This document shows, piece after piece, positions 43,157-51,675 of a stretch of 64,000 nucleotides of DNA (positions are counted from its first letter, which is position 1; each line of letters begins with the position of its first letter). Below the pieces are notes generated by a model. That model ran no database searches. It was not told the DNA's origin and saw only the letters and a program-made list of their open reading frames with translations. The position numbers were made by a program, and so were the translations under genes. Source of the stretch: JBAIYU01 sp036763085. Its GTDB lineage: Bacteria > Bacillota > Negativicutes > DSM-1736 > Dendrosporobacteraceae. The DNA is taken from the NCBI RefSeq assembly GCF_036763085.1, contig NZ_JBAIYU010000032.1, forward strand, positions 1 to 64,000, read 5' to 3'.

Positions 43157-43171
43157 GTTATTCTGAGGTGG
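43136..43171. terminator. Terminator after the tandem FMN genes
   Basis: CCACCTCAGAATAAC/GTTATTCTGAGGTGG is a perfect 15-base-arm repeat that includes the stop codon, followed by ATTTT. Confidence 0.85.
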
Positions 43172-43201
43172 ATTTTCAGGCTTGCCTGGGTAATAGATTT
43201 T

Positions 43202-44680
43202 TCAACGGACTGATCTGTTTACTATTTCTTTTATTTTTTGGAGCAAAGCGGCAGCTTCTCTTTGTTTCTTAATTAAACTTTTAAAAAGGGTTAAAACAAG
43301 ACGTTCTTTATAGTATCTATTATCACTTGCATAACAATTGTCGGTAAAAATACTCTTGAGTTGTGGCCAGATGCTCTTTAAAACAGCATAAGTTAAAATA
43401 GTACTGCCTGCCGAGTACATTAAACCACCTAATATTCGTATAGCAAGATACGGTTTAATAAGCGTGTTGGTATCCGCCGTACTCAGTCCAAAAACGTACC
43501 AACAATATGCTTGCAAACCTCCAGCAATCGTTAAACCTGCTGACATTGTTAGTAAACCTAGATTTAGCGAAAATATTGCTACGACACACCACTGATATAA
43601 AGTCTTACTTAGCGTAACTTTAGTAAAAAGAATATAGAAAGAAACCGCTAATACCAAAAAGCCAAAAACTCCAAATAAAGCGAGATGTGAGTGGGCCGAT
43701 ACTATATATGTACCGTGAATATAACGATTTATGGGCGGATACGCCATGAATAGACCCGTGAAACCGGCTCCAAATATATGATAAAACATGCTTGAACCAA
43801 TTAGCATCAACGTAATTTTCTCATGATAGTTGAACTTACTAAAGCTTTCAAATTTTGTTGTTTGGAAAACGGCGTAAAGTAATACAATTGTCGGGATTAT
43901 TTGTATGGCACTGAAAAATCCGCCAATCCATATCCATAATTCTGGTACGCCAATCCAATAGTAATGGTGACCAGTAGCTAATATTCCTCCTAGTGCCATA
44001 AAAGAAATATCGAGATATATAGCAGCCTCTGCTACTCTTCGGTCTGCTTTAGTCATATTTATTAGAAGTGCCGCAAGCACCCCTGTTCCCATTAACTCTA
44101 AAGTCATCTCTTCCCATAAGTGCACAACCAAATACTTCATCATTTCATCAATACTAGGATGATCATATGATACAATGTTGGGCAGATAAAATATTGCTAG
44201 CGTCAAGCTTCCTGCCAGCATACTAATAAGCGTAGCACGGCTTTTAGGCACGATTGAGTTTAAATAGGTACGAAACAGCATATACCCAAATATCAGAGTA
44301 GAACCAGCTAATAGTATCTTTAATGGCCAAACAGCTTCTAGATATTCTCTGCCATCATTAAAACCAAGCAGTAACGATCCTAGACTCATCCCAATAGTAG
44401 CTATTATCAGCCAAAAATTGAAATTGATATGTTTGACTATATATATCTCCTGTTTTGTTTCTTGACTAAAGAAAAAATATATTGCACCCATCATTCCAAT
44501 AAGCGTCCAATATATGCTGATATTTAGATGAAAGGACCTACCTGCTGTAAAGTCGATAGGCAGACGTAGATCACTTAATACAAGTTCGATTGCTCCACCG
44601 TTCGCAACTATTCCCTGTAAGCCGAATAATAGAAAAGCTGCCAAAGCATATTTACAGCTTAAGTGCTGAGACCGAATCAA
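43202..44680 (-). CDS. norB: Nitric oxide reductase catalytic subunit (NorB-like heme-copper oxidase)
   Basis: A 492-residue, about 12-helix membrane protein. Heme ligands are His51 (SFHLN), His330 and His332 (SAHSHLALFG). The FeB site has His187, His238 and His239 plus Glu191 (VVHLWEEMTLEL), the glutamate that separates NO reductases from oxidases. A second glutamate conserved in classical NorB (in SALEPLP) is Gln260 here (SAIQIIP), so it may be a divergent subtype. It reduces 2 NO to N2O with electrons from the NorC-like subunit. The start is TTG after AAAGGGGAG. It lies 27 bases after norC. A detoxifying role is likely, since no other denitrification genes are seen. Confidence 0.85.
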   Translation of the reverse strand: MIRSQHLSCKYALAAFLLFGLQGIVANGGAIELVLSDLRLPIDFTAGRSFHLNISIYWTLIGMMGAIYFFFSQETKQEIYIVKHINFNFWLIIATIGMSLGSLLLGFNDGREYLEAVWPLKILLAGSTLIFGYMLFRTYLNSIVPKSRATLISMLAGSLTLAIFYLPNIVSYDHPSIDEMMKYLVVHLWEEMTLELMGTGVLAALLINMTKADRRVAEAAIYLDISFMALGGILATGHHYYWIGVPELWIWIGGFFSAIQIIPTIVLLYAVFQTTKFESFSKFNYHEKITLMLIGSSMFYHIFGAGFTGLFMAYPPINRYIHGTYIVSAHSHLALFGVFGFLVLAVSFYILFTKVTLSKTLYQWCVVAIFSLNLGLLTMSAGLTIAGGLQAYCWYVFGLSTADTNTLIKPYLAIRILGGLMYSAGSTILTYAVLKSIWPQLKSIFTDNCYASDNRYYKERLVLTLFKSLIKKQREAAALLQKIKEIVNRSVR

Positions 44681-44707
44681 CTAACAGCTCCCCTTTACAA
44701 AGGTCAT

Positions 44708-45121
44708 TTATCGTATAGCATTGTTGTAAGCAGGCTCGGGCGGCCAGTCCAATGTATTAATAGAGTGTAAAAACTTTAAGTATGCTGACATATATTCAGA
44801 TTCTTGACGAGTTAACTGCATATGTCTTGCATATTTTGCTCCCCCCAGTAATGGAGGGTTTGTAAAAAAGCTATTCAATGCTTCAGTTCCATATTTTTCA
44901 TAAATATGCGTAATATCTCCACCATTGTATCCCCCATTACCAAATATCGTATGACATTCAATGCAAGCCTTCCGCTGAAATATCTTTTTACCTTCCGCGG
45001 CCTGTGAGCTGGGTTTCGAATCTGTTACAAAAGATATTGAATGGTAAACGAGCCCAGCAAATATAAGCAGAGAACCTAGCATACATAGCAAAAATCCTTT
45101 GAGACCAAAATTCATTGCCAT
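44708..45121 (-). CDS. norC: NorC-like membrane c-type cytochrome
   Basis: A protein of about 137 residues: one N-terminal membrane helix (FLLCMLGSLLIFAGLVYHSI), then a monoheme cytochrome c domain with CIECH and GNGGYNGGDITHIYEKYG, NPPLLGGAKYARHMQLTRQE (Met ligand in RHMQ) and NTLDWPPEP. The spacing follows NorC closely. It passes electrons to NorB. AAGGAG lies just before the ATG at 45121 (MAMNFG), which I prefer to a GTG 48 bases upstream that lacks a spaced ribosome site. Operon with norB. Cytochrome c maturation genes are not in the window. Confidence 0.85.
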   Translation of the reverse strand: MAMNFGLKGFLLCMLGSLLIFAGLVYHSISFVTDSKPSSQAAEGKKIFQRKACIECHTIFGNGGYNGGDITHIYEKYGTEALNSFFTNPPLLGGAKYARHMQLTRQESEYMSAYLKFLHSINTLDWPPEPAYNNAIR

Positions 45122-45264
45122 AGCTCTCCTTAATAATCCAAAAGTTTCCTGGCAATCTTTATTGTTCACCCTTGTTTTACAATTTATTCCTATTGAAACA
45201 TGGACATCTTTTATGAATCCAAGCGTAAAGTAATATAGTTAATAAGTCTCTCGTCGATTAAATA

Positions 45265-45312
45265 AAAGTTAGGCATAAAATCTTAGCGATTAAGATTCTA
45301 TGCCTAACTTTT
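45265..45312. terminator. Terminator after the DUF4870 gene
   Basis: AAAAGTTAGGCATA/TATGCCTAACTTTT outer arms with an inner AATCTTA/TAAGATT stem. Confidence 0.8.
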
Positions 45313-45322
45313 TGCAATAAAC

Positions 45323-45655
45323 TTATTTATTTAAAACCTGTTTTTCGACAAGCTCACCAATAACTGGCAGCTTAAAACTATTGCCCTGATAAGCCTTTAT
45401 CATGCAAACAATCCAAACAATAATTGCAGCAAGGCTAAAAATAAATGAAATTGCCCAGCCGAGGATAGGAATTATTGATAAAATTATATTAATAACAAAT
45501 ATTATAGAAAAGGTAATGATTGACTGTAATGCATGAAACTTAACAAACGTACTTTCCTTCTCCATCAAATAGAAGATAATGCCTGTTATTATACCGCCCA
45601 AGTAACATAAAAAACCGGCTACATTCTCTTCCATACCTGTTGAGCTCTTACCCAC
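45323..45655 (-). CDS. DUF4870-family membrane protein
   Basis: A protein of about 110 residues with three membrane segments (about 10-28, 43-62 and 68-92). The pattern ENVAGFLCYLGGIITGIIFYLMEKES then VKFHALQSIITF matches DUF4870/Tic20-like small proteins, where the F-H-A-x-Q-S motif is diagnostic. The start is a GTG at 45655 with GGAGG seven bases upstream; a TTG at 45676 would overlap that site. Function is unknown. Single gene with a terminator. Confidence 0.8.
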   Translation of the reverse strand: MGKSSTGMEENVAGFLCYLGGIITGIIFYLMEKESTFVKFHALQSIITFSIIFVINIILSIIPILGWAISFIFSLAAIIVWIVCMIKAYQGNSFKLPVIGELVEKQVLNK

Positions 45656-45869
45656 AACCCTTCCTCCAATCAACAATTAAAAGATTCTTAGTTTCAATAT
45701 ATTATATTTACTCTATATGTTTAGTGTTACATTATAAAGATTTTATTTTTCCAAAACTTCTCTCTACGTCTTATTGACACTACCCATACACCATGTTAAA
45801 ATATCTGTTTATTGATTTTCCCTCTCAAATAGTGTATAATTATAATAAGAAGAAAAGGGGGGTGACCTC

Positions 45870-46352
45870 ATGTTTCAGATAGGCGATAAGATTTTCTACC
45901 CGATGCAAGGCGGGTGTGTGATTGATGGTATTGAGGAAAAAGAAGTTCTTGGGGAAACAAGACTATATTATACTGTGAACATTCTTCACAGAAACATGCA
46001 CGTGTCGATCCCCACTGACAAAATCGAGAGACTTGGCGTTCGTCGTGTTGTAAGTCAAGAACAATTAGATAATGTACTTGCTACTTTACACAATGGTGAA
46101 ACTGATACATCTTGTAAAGATAACCAACGATATAGACGAGATGTAAGCAAACTAAAAACCGGTGATATTTACGAAGCGGCTGAAGTTATCCGCGACTTAG
46201 TTCGTATCAGTAACCGAAAAAAACTTGGAACAAACGAAAAGAACATGTTGGATAACGCTCGCCAAATTCTCATAAGTGAAGTAGTACTGGTTAAGGATAT
46301 GGCTCTCGAACAAGCCGCCGACTTAGTAGACGATGTACTAAATGCAAAATAA
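45870..46352 (+). CDS. CarD-family transcription regulator
   Basis: A 160-residue CarD/CdnL-like protein. The N-terminal Tudor-like RNA polymerase interaction domain (FQIGDKIFYPMQGGCVIDGIE and VSIPTDKIERLGVR, about 1-60) binds the beta subunit lobe, and the C-terminal helical domain (about 75-160) contacts promoter DNA at the -10 edge. CarD proteins stabilise open complexes at rRNA and other promoters. GGGGGGTGA precedes the ATG, with TATAAT-like sequence upstream (TGTATAATTATAAT near 45833-45846). Single gene with terminator. Confidence 0.92.
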   Translation: MFQIGDKIFYPMQGGCVIDGIEEKEVLGETRLYYTVNILHRNMHVSIPTDKIERLGVRRVVSQEQLDNVLATLHNGETDTSCKDNQRYRRDVSKLKTGDIYEAAEVIRDLVRISNRKKLGTNEKNMLDNARQILISEVVLVKDMALEQAADLVDDVLNAK

Positions 46353-46355
46353 AAA

Positions 46356-46392
46356 AACCTCCTGCGGTGCCTGTAACAGGCCTCAGGAGGTT
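46356..46392. terminator. Terminator after carD
   Basis: AACCTCCTG/CAGGAGGTT outer arms, an inner GCCTGT/ACAGGC stem, then T7; it also lies between converging genes. Confidence 0.9.
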
Positions 46393-46427
46393 TTTTTGTT
46401 GCCCAAGGTAATCAAATCGCCAAACTT

Positions 46428-47876
46428 TTACTGACTAATAACGGCAACCTTTTTAACAGTATGTTTCTTGCCTTTTATTTTGGTATTGCTGAGTTCCTCG
46501 ATCACCATTTCACCCTTACCGGCTAGAATTTCAACATATGAACAAGTATCCTGCACATCAATAATACCAATTTGCTCTTTTGCAATCCCTGGTATACTGG
46601 TTAAAGCTCCGAGTATATCACCAGGTCTCATCTTTGATTTTTTTCCTGCATTTATACGTATCCTAGTAATTTCACTATTTAATTTATCATTTGTGACATT
46701 CTTTATATTGCCTCTTTTAAAGACCTTAAAGAGTTGCTTGCCTTTTTCAACGTCTTCGTCTGCGGGAGCTTCCTCTTTAGCGATTTTATAACCAATATAC
46801 GCCTCTATTTCGGTTAAAAATCCAAGCTCTTCTTTAGTTAAGAAAGTAATTGCATCCCCTTCATTTCCGGCCCGCCCTGTTCTGCCGATGCGATGAATAT
46901 AACTCTCATTATCCTGAGGTATATCATAATTTATAACAAGTGACACATTATCTACATGAATACCTCTAGCAGCTACATCAGTAGCAATTAAAAATTGAAA
47001 ATCTCCATACTTAAATTTTTTGATTATTTCGAGGCGTTGCTTTTGTTCCATTCCACCATGCAAACCGCCGCACAAATACCCCTTGCTTTTCATTTTTTCA
47101 AGCAAGGTATCTACTCTTTCTCTTGTGCTGCAAAAAATAATACAGCTTTCGGGCCTTCTAGTATAGATAATCTTCTTTACTAGATTGAATTTATCAGCTT
47201 CCTCGACGACATAATACTGCTGATGAATTACTGTCGCGGCGGGCTTCTCAGACTCAACCTCTATCATTATCGGCTGCTTCATATATTGCAAGCATATCTC
47301 ATGAACTCTCTCAGGCATAGTCGCAGAAAGCACCATCGTCACTCTATCACCTGGCAGTTTTTTAATTATCGATTCAACCTCATCAATAAAGCCCATATCC
47401 AACATTTTATCAGCTTCATCAAGAATTAAAAACTTAATCTCGGCCAAACTGATGTTTTCTCTTTCAATGTGATCTAAGGTCCTGCCAGGAGTCCCAACTA
47501 TAACATGCACTCGCTGCCTTAATTCTCTTTTTTGCATCGCCATAGGCTGACCGCCATAAATGGCAGCGCACCTTATTTTTTTGAATCTGCCTATATTGAA
47601 TATGTCTTGTCGTACCTGCACCGCCAACTCTCTTGTTGGCGTAAGTACTAGCGCCTGAGGATACCGTTCCTCCAAGTCCACCTTCTCGCAGATAGGAATT
47701 GCAAAAGCAGCAGTCTTGCCACTACCTGTATGCGCTCTTACTATTACATCTTTATCAGCGAAAGCCAAGGGCATAACCGCTTTTTGAACATCAGTAAATT
47801 CCGCGTAACCTAAGGCATCCAGAGCCTTTTGTAATTCTTCGCTAAGTGTGCTAATATCAATTTTTTTGCTATTCAT
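46428..47876 (-). CDS. dbpA: DEAD-box RNA helicase DbpA/YxiN type
   Basis: A 482-residue helicase. Core motifs in order are Q motif (FTDVQKAVMPLA), I AHTGSGKT, Ia PTRELA, Ib GTPGR, II DEAD, III SAT, IV IIFCSTRE, V ATDVAARGIH and VI HRIGRTGRAG. The last 75 residues (ITRIRINAGKKSKMRPGDIL ... AKEQIGIIDVQDTCSYVEI) form the DbpA RNA-binding domain, which recognises hairpin 92 of 23S rRNA. It therefore probably remodels the large ribosomal subunit. The ATG at 47876 follows GAGGTT; an upstream TTG is less likely. The HelD-like gene lies 24 bases upstream on the same strand. Confidence 0.92.
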   Translation of the reverse strand: MNSKKIDISTLSEELQKALDALGYAEFTDVQKAVMPLAFADKDVIVRAHTGSGKTAAFAIPICEKVDLEERYPQALVLTPTRELAVQVRQDIFNIGRFKKIRCAAIYGGQPMAMQKRELRQRVHVIVGTPGRTLDHIERENISLAEIKFLILDEADKMLDMGFIDEVESIIKKLPGDRVTMVLSATMPERVHEICLQYMKQPIMIEVESEKPAATVIHQQYYVVEEADKFNLVKKIIYTRRPESCIIFCSTRERVDTLLEKMKSKGYLCGGLHGGMEQKQRLEIIKKFKYGDFQFLIATDVAARGIHVDNVSLVINYDIPQDNESYIHRIGRTGRAGNEGDAITFLTKEELGFLTEIEAYIGYKIAKEEAPADEDVEKGKQLFKVFKRGNIKNVTNDKLNSEITRIRINAGKKSKMRPGDILGALTSIPGIAKEQIGIIDVQDTCSYVEILAGKGEMVIEELSNTKIKGKKHTVKKVAVISQ

Positions 47877-47900
47877 ATACAACCTCAAATATTATTTTGC

Positions 47901-50111
47901 CTAAGTTTCCTTAATCAGTTCTGTAAGCTTATCTATATACGTTATATACAAACCATGCATAGCACGGGACAATGCAACATACAAGAGTTTAGCATCAAAT
48001 TCGTTATTGCGGAATTCTACGGATGATGCATTCCACAAGATAACAGCATCAAATTCTAAGCCTTTCGATAACGCTATAGGAAGCACTGAGATTCCGCCAC
48101 TATAGCTGGCATCCTCACCAGTTACCAAGTGAATGTCACCTACTTGGGACTTTGCCGCCTCGAGCTGAATTTCATTATACACCGACACGCTTGTATCTTC
48201 TCGTTTAGTAAGAATACCGATACTTTTGCTGCCGCGGCTTTGAAATACTTTGACAGCATTAATTACTTTAGAAATACCCTCCTGCAAAGATTGCGCCTTA
48301 TCAATCATTGGATTTTGTCCGATAGCATAAACCGGAATGGCAGGTGAATATCCAGCCGGCATTACACTGTTAAATAATTCTATGATTTCTCTGGCTGACC
48401 GATAGCTATGACGGATTTCCCGATATACTGTTCTATCATCGCCAAATACATCTTTTTGTAGTGCTTTCCAACTTTCAATACTACGGTAAGAATGTATACC
48501 CTGTGACATATCGCCCATAATTGTGAATGACCCATTCGCTGAAAGCATTTTTAATACAGCAAATTCGAGATTGTTCATATCTTGAGCCTCATCGACAACG
48601 ATATGACTAAACTTTTGAAGATGCCGCCAACCATCTAAAAGATATTTCAGTGAGCAAAGCGGTGCTAAATCATCCCGCTCAATTTTGCCATCTCTTAAAA
48701 TATTTAGAGTGCGATCTATAGCTGCTTGTAAATCATAATTCCTATTTTTAAAGGGTTTGAAGAGAGTTTTATCTTTAAAAACTCCTATGTAATCGTCAAT
48801 TAAGTCAACCGTTTTCCACTTTTTTATTAGCCTTTCTAAAAAAACATCACCTTCAGCGCGATATTTTTCAACAACCGGATCAGTTTTTACAGTCCTTTGT
48901 TTTGATTGCATAACTTCTATATAGTTTCTAATCTGGAACCTGATGTATTGAAGCAATACCCGGACTCTTTCATTGTACGGCAGCTTAGCATCATTCAAAA
49001 ACATATCAATCTGCTGCCGCGTACCAATTATAAGTTTATCATCAAACAGTTTAATATCTTCTAGTTTCAAGCAGAACTTCTTTATTTTCTTTGTTATATA
49101 GCCTTCCAATACTGTCTGAAAATCTGACGAACCCTTTATTCTGGCTGTACTTGATACGATTGCTTTCTCAGTCATAAGCCGGCGGTCATTGCTTAAAAAC
49201 AGCTGCAGCCGTTCATCAGGTATTATTGTATAAGTCTGACCAATTATTAAAAATGCTAAATCAGACCAGACCATTTGCCGTACATCAGCGGCATCTATTT
49301 GCGGCAGTAATTCACTTATATAATCTAAGAATATTCGATTAGGAGCAATTATTATCATCTTGCTGGGGTCCATCTTTTCATTGTAGAGCAAGTATGACAA
49401 TCTATGAAGCCCGACCGTACTCTTGCCAGAGCCCGCTACTCCCTGAATAATAACAATTTGATTAGGGGATTCGCGAATAATTTGATTTTGCTCATCTTGA
49501 ATAGAAGTTATTATATCTTTAAGCTTTTCACCAGCACCTTTAAGCAGCCGATCTTGCAAAATAGGATCTGCCAACATAGCCTGCTGTACTGCTGAACCTT
49601 TTCCCTCAATATAGTCGTCAAAAAGCATTTGCAGCACACCGTCTTCAATTTTATAACGCCGTTTTAACCGCACATCACCACTATAGTGATAACGTCCTAA
49701 TACTTCATAATTAGCACGCCCACCATGACATTCATAAAACACAGTTGCTACAGGGTCACGCCAATCAAACACTAATATATCCCGCGATTTCTCAATTTGA
49801 GGATGGGCAATTTTAGTTCTGCCAATATAAAAGCTCTCAAACTCAGTTTCGCCGTCTTCGCGAAAATCAACTCGGCCGAAATACGGGCTGTCCATAACAG
49901 CTTTTATATCACACATCTTAAATTCGTTATAATTTTTCATCATAGTATGAACATATGAACTTACTTCATCTTTAAGCAGCTGGGCGGACTGCATACGTCT
50001 AGTACGGTCAGCACTATCTCCTTCAAACTCTTGCAAAATCTGCTTCATTTCTTTAATTGTATCGTCTAAGTGTGACTTTTCTGCCGTATAGTCAGGATGC
50101 TCTTGTAACAT
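47901..50111 (-). CDS. HelD-like UvrD/Rep-family helicase
   Basis: A 736-residue superfamily I ATPase. A coiled N-terminal arm (about 1-60) and a domain with FYIGRTKIAHPQIEKSRDILVFDWRDPV (split by position about 92-120) match HelD of Bacillus subtilis, which recycles stalled RNA polymerase. Helicase motifs are Walker A GVAGSGKST (near 225), DEAQDMN (near 510), GDMSQGIHSYRS, HSYRSAREI, SKGLEFDAVIL and YVALSRAM. AAAGGAG precedes the ATG. It is followed after 24 bases by dbpA, so the two probably form an operon of RNA and transcription remodelling enzymes. Confidence 0.88.
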   Translation of the reverse strand: MLQEHPDYTAEKSHLDDTIKEMKQILQEFEGDSADRTRRMQSAQLLKDEVSSYVHTMMKNYNEFKMCDIKAVMDSPYFGRVDFREDGETEFESFYIGRTKIAHPQIEKSRDILVFDWRDPVATVFYECHGGRANYEVLGRYHYSGDVRLKRRYKIEDGVLQMLFDDYIEGKGSAVQQAMLADPILQDRLLKGAGEKLKDIITSIQDEQNQIIRESPNQIVIIQGVAGSGKSTVGLHRLSYLLYNEKMDPSKMIIIAPNRIFLDYISELLPQIDAADVRQMVWSDLAFLIIGQTYTIIPDERLQLFLSNDRRLMTEKAIVSSTARIKGSSDFQTVLEGYITKKIKKFCLKLEDIKLFDDKLIIGTRQQIDMFLNDAKLPYNERVRVLLQYIRFQIRNYIEVMQSKQRTVKTDPVVEKYRAEGDVFLERLIKKWKTVDLIDDYIGVFKDKTLFKPFKNRNYDLQAAIDRTLNILRDGKIERDDLAPLCSLKYLLDGWRHLQKFSHIVVDEAQDMNNLEFAVLKMLSANGSFTIMGDMSQGIHSYRSIESWKALQKDVFGDDRTVYREIRHSYRSAREIIELFNSVMPAGYSPAIPVYAIGQNPMIDKAQSLQEGISKVINAVKVFQSRGSKSIGILTKREDTSVSVYNEIQLEAAKSQVGDIHLVTGEDASYSGGISVLPIALSKGLEFDAVILWNASSVEFRNNEFDAKLLYVALSRAMHGLYITYIDKLTELIKET

Positions 50112-50254
50112 TATTATCTCCTTTGCAAATTTAGACGGTTACCAAGCATGTACTCAGAAAGATAATTGAGTAATTACAATGCTTCTATTATATGCTGTAT
50201 GATGTTTAAAATTCTACCCTGCATTGCAATGAAATAAATAAAACACGGCTTGTG

Positions 50255-50280
50255 CCGATCTGTGCAAAGTTAGAGATCGG
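50255..50280. other. Hairpin upstream of the HelD-like gene
   Basis: CCGATCT/AGATCGG perfect arms with a 12-base loop lie about 145 bases before the HelD-like start. There is no T run, so it is not an obvious terminator and may be a protein or RNA structural site. Confidence 0.35.
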
Positions 50281-50333
50281 TACTCACCCCTTATGCAAGT
50301 ATGAAAGTCTGTATTTCGTTTTCGTACAAAAAT

Positions 50334-50375
50334 AAACAACCTCTGTGGATATGATATTATCCACAAAGGTTGTTT
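50334..50375. terminator. Terminator after the carboxynorspermidine dehydrogenase gene
   Basis: AAACAACCT(C)TGTGGATA/TATCCACAAAGGTTGTTT arms lie just past the stop of the minus-strand polyamine gene. Confidence 0.8.
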
Positions 50376-50379
50376 GACA

Positions 50380-51642
50380 TTAATCGATCGATTCTAAGGA
50401 TTCGATGTGCGGAGGATTAAAAGGTATTGGATGCTCCGCTACTTCTGTCGGTAAGCCAATTTTATCCAATAGATCGATAAACGGCTTAGGATCTAGTTCT
50501 TCGACATTTACCATATGTTTAACATCCCAGTCACCGCGTGCAACTAAAATTGCAGCCGCTACTGCTGGTACTCCCGCTGTGTAACTGATAGCTTGAGCTT
50601 CAACTTCTTTATAACACTCTGCATGATCACAGTTGTTATAAATAAAGATAGCTCTGTCTTTTCCGTCTTTAGTGCCGCGAATATAATTGCCAATGCATGT
50701 TTTGCCGGTATAGCCAGGAGCCAAAGATGATGGATCTGGTAAAACTGCTTTCAGCATTTTAATCGGAGCTATTTCTATACCTTCGGCAACCTTAACCGGT
50801 TTCTCCGAAAGCATACCAATGTTTTTCAGGACAGAAAATACATTCAAATAGTGATCGCCAAAGCCCATCCAGAAACGAATAGAGTTAGCATCAATATTTT
50901 TTGATAGAGAGTGAAGTTCATCATGCCCAGTAAGATAAACCGGGCAGGTTCCTACCACAGGGAAATCATAATCCATTCTGATAGAATGAACCTTTTGTAA
51001 TACCCATTTGCGATCTATCCATGTCCAAACCTTTTTGAATTCACGGAAATTGATCTCTGGATCAAAATTTGTCGCAAAATACTTGCCATGACTTCCTGCA
51101 TTAACATCAAGAATGTCAATAGTATCAATTTTATCGAAATACTCTTTTTGAGCCAAAGCGCACCAGGCATTTACAACGCCGGGATCAAAGCCAATCCCTA
51201 AAATTGCTGTAATACCTTTTTCTTCGCAGCGGTCTTTACGTTTCCACTCATAATTGGCATACCATGGAGGATTTTCACAAACTTTATCCGGTTCCTCATG
51301 AATAGCTGTATCCATATATACAACACCGGCTTCGATACAAGCCTCTAAAACTGACATGTTTACATAGGACTGTCCCACGTTTATAACGATCTCAGACTTA
51401 GTATCTTTGATTAATTCAACCATAGCAGGAATATCCAGAGCATCAATCTGACGGGAATATATTTTCTTCGAAGTGTCCTTCATATTATTTTTTCGAAGTA
51501 CGCTTTCAATAATATCGTCACATTTTTTCTGCGTACGAGAGGCAATGCAGATGTCACCAAGAACATCATTATGCATCGCGCACTTATGGGCAACTACGTG
51601 TGCCACCCCACCAGCACCAATTATTAACACATTCTTTCGCAT
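50380..51642 (-). CDS. Carboxynorspermidine/carboxyspermidine dehydrogenase (saccharopine dehydrogenase-like)
   Basis: A 420-residue NADPH-dependent enzyme. The N-terminal Rossmann motif is VLIIGAGGVAHVVAHKC (about 4-20); DTAIHEEPDKVCENPPW and GIGFDPGVVNAW are typical of the CASDH/CANSDH branch. It condenses aspartate semialdehyde with putrescine or diaminopropane to a carboxylated polyamine, which the next gene product decarboxylates. GAGGAGG precedes the ATG. The decarboxylase gene lies 33 bases upstream on the same strand, so they form a two-gene operon for spermidine or norspermidine. The choice between those two products is not visible in sequence. Confidence 0.9.
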   Translation of the reverse strand: MRKNVLIIGAGGVAHVVAHKCAMHNDVLGDICIASRTQKKCDDIIESVLRKNNMKDTSKKIYSRQIDALDIPAMVELIKDTKSEIVINVGQSYVNMSVLEACIEAGVVYMDTAIHEEPDKVCENPPWYANYEWKRKDRCEEKGITAILGIGFDPGVVNAWCALAQKEYFDKIDTIDILDVNAGSHGKYFATNFDPEINFREFKKVWTWIDRKWVLQKVHSIRMDYDFPVVGTCPVYLTGHDELHSLSKNIDANSIRFWMGFGDHYLNVFSVLKNIGMLSEKPVKVAEGIEIAPIKMLKAVLPDPSSLAPGYTGKTCIGNYIRGTKDGKDRAIFIYNNCDHAECYKEVEAQAISYTAGVPAVAAAILVARGDWDVKHMVNVEELDPKPFIDLLDKIGLPTEVAEHPIPFNPPHIESLESID

Positions 51643-51675
51643 TATAATTCCTCCTCTTGCTTGTCTAAAAAATAA

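Noticed and set aside
45122..45264. A CRP- or FNR-like site upstream of norC
   Set aside because: No TGTGA-N6-TCACA or TTGAT-N4-ATCAA match was found, so norCB cannot be added to the proposed regulon.
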